Of a stretch of 64,000 nucleotides of DNA, positions 58,482 to 64,000 are shown piece after piece. Position 1 is the stretch's first letter. The number at the start of each line of letters is the position of its first letter. The notes below the pieces were generated by a model that saw only the letters and a program-made list of their open reading frames with translations, was not told where the DNA came from and did no database searches. Source of the stretch: Thiocapsa sp. (GTDB lineage Bacteria; Pseudomonadota; Gammaproteobacteria; Chromatiales; Chromatiaceae); the NCBI RefSeq assembly GCF_018399035.1, contig NZ_CP073760.1:806001-870000 (forward strand). The letters are read 5' to 3'. Both the position numbers and the translations under genes were made by a program.

Positions 58482-61400
58482 CCGATACCAGACCCGCCAA
58501 GGAGAAGGTGATCAAGGGGCATCAGAACGACATCATCGGTCTGTTTGCCCACCACAAGGTCGCGGCCAACCTCCTGATGGCGATGATGATCCTGAGCGGG
58601 ATCTTTGCTCTGGATCGTCTGAACGTGCAGTTCTTCCCGAATTTCGACCTGGACTTGGTCACGGTGCGGGTGGTCTGGACGGGCGCGAGCGCCGAGGACA
58701 TCGAGGACGGCATCACGAATCCCCTCGAGCAGCGTCTGCGCTCGGTCGATGAGCTGCGCAAGATGACGTCCACCTCCACGCAGGGTATCTCGGCGATCAC
58801 GATCGAGTTCAACGAGGGGGTCGACCCCTTGCTGGCCCTGGACCAAGTGCGACGCCTCGTCGACGATTTCCGTAACCTCCCGCAGGACGCCGAGAAGCCC
58901 GAGGTGGCGCTGGTGACGCGCTACGAGTCCGTCGCCCGACTGGTCCTGACCGGTCTCGAACGTCCGGACGAGCTGCGACATCTTGCACGCCGCTTCGAGT
59001 CCGAGCTGCTCGAGAGCGGGATCGACAAGGTGGAGATCCGCGGGCTTCCGCTCGAAGAGATCAGCATTCAGGTCGATCAGGCGCAGCTCGAAGAGCTGGG
59101 TTTGGGGCTGCCGCAGATCGGCGAGCGGGTCGGTGCCTTCAGTCGTGATCTGCCGGCCGGGGCGATCGGTCGTGGCGAGGCGACGCGCGAGCTGCGCAGC
59201 CTGGATAAGCGCCGGGATGCGCTCGAGTTCGCACAGATTCCGATCAAGACCGAGGAGACGCTGAATCTGCAGCTCGGCGATATCGCCGAGATCGAGCGGG
59301 TGCCGCGCGATGCAACCCTGCGGCTTTCCATGAACGGCAGCCCCGCGGTCGAGATGATCCTGCAGCGCGCCGAGACGGGCAACTCGCTCGCGGCGGCCAA
59401 GGCACTCGACGAGTGGCTTGCCGAGACGCGTCCATTGCTCCCGCCCGGGGTCGAGCTGGTCGTCTACGACGCTTCCTGGGAGCTGATCCGAGACCGCATC
59501 ATGCTGCTGGTGACCAACGGGGCCGGCGGTCTCGTCCTGGTCGTGGCGATCCTCTTTCTGTTCTTGAGCGGTCGGGTCGCTTTCTGGGTCGCCTGGGGCA
59601 TCCCGGTGTCCTTCATGGCCACACTCTTCATCCTCTATCTGGCCGGCGGAAGCATCAACATGATGAGCCTCTTCGCGCTCATCATGGCGCTGGGCATCAT
59701 CGTGGACGACGCCATCGTGGTCGGCGAGGATGCGATGGCCCACCATCAAATGGGCGAGGATCCGCTGCTCGCGGCCGAGGGCGGGGTCCGCCGGATGCTG
59801 GCGCCCGTGGTTGCCTCCTCGCTGACCACCATCGCCGCCTTCCTCCCGCTGATGTTGGTCGGCGGGGTCATCGGCAACATCCTGAATGTCATCCCGCTGG
59901 TCATCGTGGCCGTCATCCTCGCCTCGCTCCTCGAGAGCATGTTGGTCCTGCCCGGACACCTGCGCAGCGCCTTCGTGCACTCGCACAGGGTCAAGCCCGA
60001 TTCGCTGCGCGCACGCCTGGATCGGGGCTTCGAGTACTTTCGCGACCGGCTATTTCGCCCCCTGGTGACGGTCGCCGTTCACCATCGATTTGCCACCATC
60101 GCCAGCGCGGTGGCGGCCTTGATGATCGCCGTCGGCCTCTTGGCCGGCGGGCGCCTGGGCTTCGTCTTCTTCCCGACGCCGGAAGGTCAGATCATTACGG
60201 CGAACGCGACCTTTGTCGCCGGCACACCGCGCGCACGGGTCGATGCGCTCCTGGAGCACCTCGACGAGACGCTTCGGGAGACCGAACGCGCCTTCGATCA
60301 AGGCAAGCTGGTCAACCTGGCGATCGCCCTGCACGGCGCGAAAGGCGAGGGCAGCGGCTCTTCGGCGGATCAGCTCGGCGCCCTGCAGGTGGAGCTGGTC
60401 GCACCGGATGCGCGCGAGGTGCGCAACGAGGCGTTCATCCGGGCCTGGGAGGAGCGCATCGCGCTGCCGGCCGGACTCGAGGGCTTCACCATCGCCTCGC
60501 GGCGCGCCGGGCCGCCCGGTCGAGACCTGAGCGTGCGGATCTTCGGTGCGGATGCAGCGACGCTCAAGGCAGCGGCTCTGGATATCTCCGAGGTTCTGAA
60601 AGGGATCTCGGGTGTGACGGCCGTCGAGGACGACATGGCCTTCGGGCGCGAGCAGATCATCTACTCGCTCACCCCCGCCGGACAGGCGCTCGGACTCACG
60701 GTCACCGAGCTGGGGACCCAACTGCGGACTGCCTTCGAGGGGCAATTGGTGCAGATCTTCCAGGACGGTGCGGACGAGGTCGAGGTCCGCGTGAAGCTCC
60801 CCAAGGCCGAGCGCGAACGTCTGGGAACCCTCGAGCGCATCAACATCCGCCTTCCCGACGGTACCTCGGTGCCGCTCACGACGGTCGCGCAATGGCGCTC
60901 GCAACGCGGCTTCGAGATCCTGCGTCATGCCGAGGGCAAGTTGGCGGTCGAGGTCTCGGCGGATGTCGACTCCGACGTCAACAATGCCGGGGCCATCATC
61001 GAAGGGCTGGTCGCCTCGACCCTGCCCGAGCTCGAGGCGAGCTACGGGATCAGCTACTCCTTCGAGGGCCGTTCCGCCGATCAACGCGAGACACTGGGCG
61101 ACATGCGCAAGGGTTTGGTGCTCGGACTGATCCTGATCTACATCATCCTGACCTGGGTCTTTTCGTCCTATGGCTGGCCGTTGGTCGTCATGGCCGCGAT
61201 CCCGTTCGGCTTGACCGGCGCACTCTTCGGACACTGGCTGATCGGCATCGATGTCACCATCCTCTCGCTGTTCGGGATGTTCGGCCTGTCCGGGATCGTG
61301 ATCAACGACTCCATCATCCTGGTCAAGTTCTATCAGGAGCAGCTCGAACAGGGGGTTGCCAGCAGCGAGGCGTTGATCGAGGCCGCCTGCCAGCGCCTGC

Positions 61401-61627
61401 GCGCCGTGCTGCTGACATCCTTGACCACGATCGCCGGCCTGACGCCGCTCTTGTTCGAGAAATCCGTGCAGGCCCAGTTCCTGATCCCGATGGCGACCTC
61501 GATCGCCTTCGGACTCGGCTTTGCGACCCTGCTGATTCTGCTCGTCATCCCCGCATTGCTCTCGATCCACGACAGTGCGCATGGACGTCTGAGCCGGTTG
61601 TTCAGGGCGAATCCGGCACCGGCGTGA
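58478..61627 (+). CDS. RND-family efflux permease, second pump
   Basis: A 1049-residue inner-membrane permease. N-terminal IIGLFAHHKVAANLLMAMMI, then periplasmic porter domains, and about 12 membrane helices. The proton-relay aspartates are in ALGIIVDDAIVVGEDAMAHH. The last helices contain MFGLSGIVINDSIILVKFYQ. This subgroup of the RND superfamily (with NDS instead of the usual KNG in TM10-11) is distinct from AcrB-type drug pumps; substrates are not predictable. It overlaps the adaptor gene by 4 bp. No outer-membrane channel gene follows; a hairpin ends the operon. Confidence 0.93.
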   Translation: MTDTRPAKEKVIKGHQNDIIGLFAHHKVAANLLMAMMILSGIFALDRLNVQFFPNFDLDLVTVRVVWTGASAEDIEDGITNPLEQRLRSVDELRKMTSTSTQGISAITIEFNEGVDPLLALDQVRRLVDDFRNLPQDAEKPEVALVTRYESVARLVLTGLERPDELRHLARRFESELLESGIDKVEIRGLPLEEISIQVDQAQLEELGLGLPQIGERVGAFSRDLPAGAIGRGEATRELRSLDKRRDALEFAQIPIKTEETLNLQLGDIAEIERVPRDATLRLSMNGSPAVEMILQRAETGNSLAAAKALDEWLAETRPLLPPGVELVVYDASWELIRDRIMLLVTNGAGGLVLVVAILFLFLSGRVAFWVAWGIPVSFMATLFILYLAGGSINMMSLFALIMALGIIVDDAIVVGEDAMAHHQMGEDPLLAAEGGVRRMLAPVVASSLTTIAAFLPLMLVGGVIGNILNVIPLVIVAVILASLLESMLVLPGHLRSAFVHSHRVKPDSLRARLDRGFEYFRDRLFRPLVTVAVHHRFATIASAVAALMIAVGLLAGGRLGFVFFPTPEGQIITANATFVAGTPRARVDALLEHLDETLRETERAFDQGKLVNLAIALHGAKGEGSGSSADQLGALQVELVAPDAREVRNEAFIRAWEERIALPAGLEGFTIASRRAGPPGRDLSVRIFGADAATLKAAALDISEVLKGISGVTAVEDDMAFGREQIIYSLTPAGQALGLTVTELGTQLRTAFEGQLVQIFQDGADEVEVRVKLPKAERERLGTLERINIRLPDGTSVPLTTVAQWRSQRGFEILRHAEGKLAVEVSADVDSDVNNAGAIIEGLVASTLPELEASYGISYSFEGRSADQRETLGDMRKGLVLGLILIYIILTWVFSSYGWPLVVMAAIPFGLTGALFGHWLIGIDVTILSLFGMFGLSGIVINDSIILVKFYQEQLEQGVASSEALIEAACQRLRAVLLTSLTTIAGLTPLLFEKSVQAQFLIPMATSIAFGLGFATLLILLVIPALLSIHDSAHGRLSRLFRANPAPA

Positions 61628-61648
61628 TCCTGCTCGGGGTTGCGCTAC

Positions 61649-61674
61649 CGTGACACCGCTCCTGCGGTGTCACG
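61649..61674. terminator. Hairpin terminator between convergent genes
   Basis: CGTGACACCGC and its exact complement GCGGTGTCACG enclose the loop TCCT (11-bp perfect stem). It lies 22 bp after the RND permease stop and 50 bp before the RIO kinase stop, so it could end both transcripts. Only a short pyrimidine run (TCTCCTCC) follows. Confidence 0.75.
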
Positions 61675-61723
61675 TCTCCTCCGGCGCTCCGCGCCCGATG
61701 CCGCGCCGGTGTTTGGATTACCG

Positions 61724-62569
61724 TCAAGCCTCCTCGCGCCCCTGACGACGCCTGACGGCCTCCTCGCGCGCATCGTTGATTTCTCGCATGATGCCTTCGA
61801 TGTCGGCCTCCTTGTTGGCGCCTTTGAAGTGCCCGGTCAATTTGATCTCGGGCGTCAAGGCGCCGCTCTCGTAGATGTACCAGATCTCTTTCGCATAGCT
61901 GGTCGAGAGCAGCTCCGGTGCGAACTGACCGAAGTAGGCGGCCAGGTTCCCGACATCGCGCTCCAGCATTCGCGCGGCATTGTTGTTGGCCGCCGCATCC
62001 ACCGCTTGGGGGAGGTCGATAATCACGGGGCCATACTGATCGACCAGGATGTTGAATTCCGAGAGATCGCCGTGCACGAGCCCGCTGCAGAGCATACGCA
62101 CCACGTCTTTGATCAGGATCTCGTGGTACAGGAGCGCTTGCTCGCCCGTCAGATCCAGATCATTGAGCCTCGGCGCCGCATTGCCCTCGTCGTCGGTGAC
62201 CAGCTCCATCAAGAGGACGCCTTCGACATAGAGGTGCGGCTTGGGAACACGCACACCCGCAGCGGCCAAGCGGTACAACGCATCGACCTCGGTGTTCTGC
62301 CAAACGTCTTCCTGCTGTTGCCGCCCGTAGCGCGAGCCTTTCGCCATGGCGCGCGCTTGTCGGCTGTTTCGCACCTTACGGCCTTCGCTGTACAAGACCT
62401 GCTTATGAAAACCCCGTTGATTGGCCTCTTTGTAGACCTTGGCACAGCGCACCGCGCCATCGGCATGCACCACATAGACGGCGGCCTCCTTGCCGCTCTT
62501 GAGCGGCCGGATCACCTCGTCGACAAGACCGTCGCGGACCAGCGGTTCGAGACGCTTTGGAATCTTCAT
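61724..62569 (-). CDS. RIO1-family serine protein kinase
   Basis: A 281-residue atypical protein kinase. ATP-binding loop SGKEAAVYVVHADG and the lysine of CAKVYKEANQRGF are near residues 25-55. The catalytic loop is VHGDLSEFNILVDQYG and the metal-binding Asp lies in VIIDLPQAVDAAANNNA. I choose ATG 62569 (MKIPKRLEPL) because AGGA stands nine bases upstream; the ATG six bases earlier has no properly spaced site. Bacterial RIO kinases are little studied; a stress or ribosome-related function is assumed only by analogy. Confidence 0.9.
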   Translation of the reverse strand: MKIPKRLEPLVRDGLVDEVIRPLKSGKEAAVYVVHADGAVRCAKVYKEANQRGFHKQVLYSEGRKVRNSRQARAMAKGSRYGRQQQEDVWQNTEVDALYRLAAAGVRVPKPHLYVEGVLLMELVTDDEGNAAPRLNDLDLTGEQALLYHEILIKDVVRMLCSGLVHGDLSEFNILVDQYGPVIIDLPQAVDAAANNNAARMLERDVGNLAAYFGQFAPELLSTSYAKEIWYIYESGALTPEIKLTGHFKGANKEADIEGIMREINDAREEAVRRRQGREEA

Positions 62570-62830
62570 AGACATCCTGATGTGAAAGGGCAAAATCCGC
62601 GCGAAATCGGCGCCGCCCAAGAACAGTTTTCGGTGCTCGAATGACCGCCGACGGCATTGGAGCGCGATGCGTTGACCTGACGGCCCGGGATTGCGACGTA
62701 CGCTCGTTCCGACAGGGCGTGTCCATGGTCTCGAGCGTGACGGACTCGGAGAAGATTAACACGTCGGCCCGGGGCGCCCGTGCTCGGGTCTTCGCCTGAC
62801 CGGCACGGGCATGCGAGGCACGAGAGCATC

Positions 62831-63115
62831 ATGAAACCGGACACCCGAACCGCCATACGACAGCTCATCAAGCAGGTACGCGCCGCGATACCGTTCGACG
62901 CGGCACAGGCCCGTGTCTGCAGCGGCGACTGCTCCGGCTGCTCGCAGAAGCTGTTGGACGATCTGGAGGGAGAGCTGGCGGCATGGGAGCAGCGGCTCGC
63001 CGAGGGAGACCGGCCGAGTCTTGCAGACCTGTCGCGTCTGGCCAAGACCGCTCGCAAGATCCATCGTGTGCTGGTGCGAAACGGCATCCTGGCCGAGGAG
63101 ACCGAGCCAAGGTGA
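62831..63115 (+). CDS. Small Cys-motif hypothetical protein
   Basis: A 94-residue, mostly helical soluble protein. The central VCSGDCSGCSQKLLDDLEGE contains a C-x3-C-x2-C cluster that could bind a metal; helical segments AIRQLIKQVRAAIPFD and LADLSRLAKTARKIHRVLVR lie on either side. No known family is recognised. The ATG at 62831 follows GAGAGCATC. It stands alone between RIO kinase (divergent) and an IS4 remnant. Confidence 0.7.
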   Translation: MKPDTRTAIRQLIKQVRAAIPFDAAQARVCSGDCSGCSQKLLDDLEGELAAWEQRLAEGDRPSLADLSRLAKTARKIHRVLVRNGILAEETEPR

Positions 63116-63143
63116 GATGCTGTTGTTTTAAAAAGATTCTCGG

Positions 63144-63497
63144 TCACCTGGCAAGCCGTCTCTTGGTCGGCAAGATCCAACGCCGCTTTGACACCTCTGT
63201 CCCCGGCACGCACCCGCTGGCGCCGGTCGCGAGGGGCGCCTCGCCGTCGAGCGCACGCCGCACCGCCGCGGCGTTGACCACGGCACGGCAACTGCCGTCC
63301 TCCGAGAGCGCTTGGGTCATGAACATCGCCAGCGTCTCGGTCGGGGAATAGACCCGCTTGCGAAACGGCGGCTGGAGCGCTTCGGCCCGGTCGAGCAGCT
63401 GCGGAGCGCTCAACAGGTCGAAGAATCCGCCGACATCGGTGTCGGCGATATGGGCAAGGACGCGTTGCCGTTGCGCGGCGGGCTGGTTAGGATGCAT
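63144..63497 (-). pseudogene. IS4-family transposase N-terminal remnant
   Basis: A 117-residue frame whose first ~90 residues match the N-terminal part of IS4-type transposases (FFDLLSAPQLLDRAEALQPP, SPTETLAMFMTQALSEDGSC, then RAVVNAAAVRRALDGEAP). The remaining ~25 residues are basic and unrelated, and the whole DDE catalytic domain (about 300 residues) is absent. No inverted repeats could be assigned. This is a dead insertion sequence fragment. Confidence 0.72.
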
Positions 63498-63724
63498 GGG
63501 GGCTGCCGTCCGAGGTGATGAGTTGGCTTTTGGCGAGTTCAGCCTATCACCTTGGCAGCCCTTCCCCTTAGTGTTTTCAGAAACTTGAGATTTTCTCCTC
63601 GCTTATCTTAGTGCCATTCGGCTCCAACCCTTTTCGCCCATGACTTCCTCGAACGGAACCCGCTCCCTTGCGTGTCGGGCACAGCACGTTTAGACTATGT
63701 ATAAACATTGGCTGGAGCCGAACC

Positions 63725-63979
63725 TTGACCTCAATCGTTCTCGACATCAAGCACTGGGGCAACAACCTCGGTGTGCGCTTGCCCGCGGCCATCGCCCGGG
63801 CTGCCCATCTGCACGCCGACCAGCGTGTCAACATCACCGTGGAAGGCGAACGGGTCATCATCACGCCGATTCGCGACGAACGACTGACTCTGGAACAACG
63901 CCTGGCCTGCTTCGATCCCGAACGCCACGGCGGCGAAGCCATGCCCGCCGAGAAGGCTCTTGGCGCCGAACAATGGTGA
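63725..63979 (+). CDS. AbrB/MazE-type antitoxin
   Basis: An 84-residue protein with a SpoVT-AbrB swapped-hairpin DNA-binding domain at the N-terminus (IVLDIKHWGNNLGVRLPAAI, then VNITVEGERVIITPI) and a charged tail (LEQRLACFDPERHGGEAMPA) that should bind a toxin. The start is a TTG at 63725 with GGAGCC upstream; the frame is open further up but without family similarity. The stop overlaps a following start codon (ATGGTG at 63973), the usual layout for a MazEF pair, whose toxin is cut by the window edge. Confidence 0.85.
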   Translation: MTSIVLDIKHWGNNLGVRLPAAIARAAHLHADQRVNITVEGERVIITPIRDERLTLEQRLACFDPERHGGEAMPAEKALGAEQW

Positions 63980-64000
63980 AAGCAGTCAAAGCCTGGGCGC
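63973..64000 (+). CDS. Start of the following gene, probably a MazF-type toxin (cut off)
   Basis: Only nine codons are inside the window: ATG GTG AAA ... reading MVKAVKAWA. The overlap with the antitoxin stop and the antitoxin type suggest a MazF/PemK RNase. The sequence is too short to confirm. Confidence 0.4.

Noticed and set aside
62566-63291. 241-codon minus-strand frame over the small Cys protein
   Set aside because: Low-complexity Arg/Ser/Ala composition, opposite a better-supported small gene with a ribosome-binding site.

Overview
The window reads as ordinary chromosome from a GC-rich gammaproteobacterium. Gene content (SufBCD/SufT, MsrPQ, FbpABC, APS kinase, many hybrid histidine kinases, DUF2333, RIO kinase) and the abundance of short palindromic repeats fit a purple sulfur bacterium of the Chromatiaceae. 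That placement is inference: no rRNA or other phylogenetic marker is present, and I see no tRNA genes or CRISPR array.

Layout. 1-3 kb (minus): a cut-off LPG-synthase-type membrane protein overlapping an FAD oxidoreductase, then a pentapeptide-repeat protein. 3.3-6.6 kb (plus): O-acetylhomoserine sulfhydrylase, then msrP-msrQ. 6.6-15.7 kb (plus): a signalling block with an HD-GYP response regulator, a CBS-PAS-GAF hybrid kinase with a detached, histidine-less HPt module, and a CHASE-domain hybrid kinase. Both kinases carry a one-base frameshift at the same CGGGGAG heptamer. 16.6-21.2 kb (minus): a FIST sensor and a BarA-type hybrid kinase. 21.3-25.0 kb (minus): the ruins of a type I restriction-modification locus (hsdR, hsdS and hsdM remnants) holding a PIN/AbrB toxin-antitoxin pair and an XRE antitoxin whose toxin survives only as a stub. 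25.1-29.4 kb: an RND efflux pump. 29.6-33.4 kb: a CysZ/J-domain fusion, a membrane-anchored protein with 15 VEAPAP repeats, and a DUF2333 protein. 33.6-39.4 kb: cysC, small envelope proteins and fbpABC for ferric iron uptake. 39.7-44.1 kb: sufB-sufC-sufD-sufT without sufS or sufE. 44.3-47.9 kb: a phosphodiesterase-like enzyme, DedA, UppP and a phosphopantetheinyl transferase. 48-51.1 kb: tex and a small SET-domain protein. 51.2-56.7 kb (minus): a decayed Ser/Thr kinase-ATPase-GAF-PAS-GGDEF gene with six frame changes. 57.2-61.6 kb: a second RND pump. 61.7-64 kb: RIO kinase, a small Cys protein, an IS4 transposase stub, and a MazE-like antitoxin followed by a cut-off toxin start.

Themes. Iron and sulfur handling sit side by side (Fbp uptake, Suf cluster assembly, APS kinase, sulfhydrylase). 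Signalling is dense, with c-di-GMP turnover enzymes (HD-GYP intact, GGDEF in the broken gene). The most distinctive non-coding signal is a family of about ten 84-97 bp elements bounded by TTAAACCGCG/CGCGGTTTAA (or TTGAACCGCG), falling into subfamilies and scattered from 22.7 to 56.9 kb. In four cases the element supplies the stop codon of the neighbouring gene. Three further palindromic repeat types are also present.
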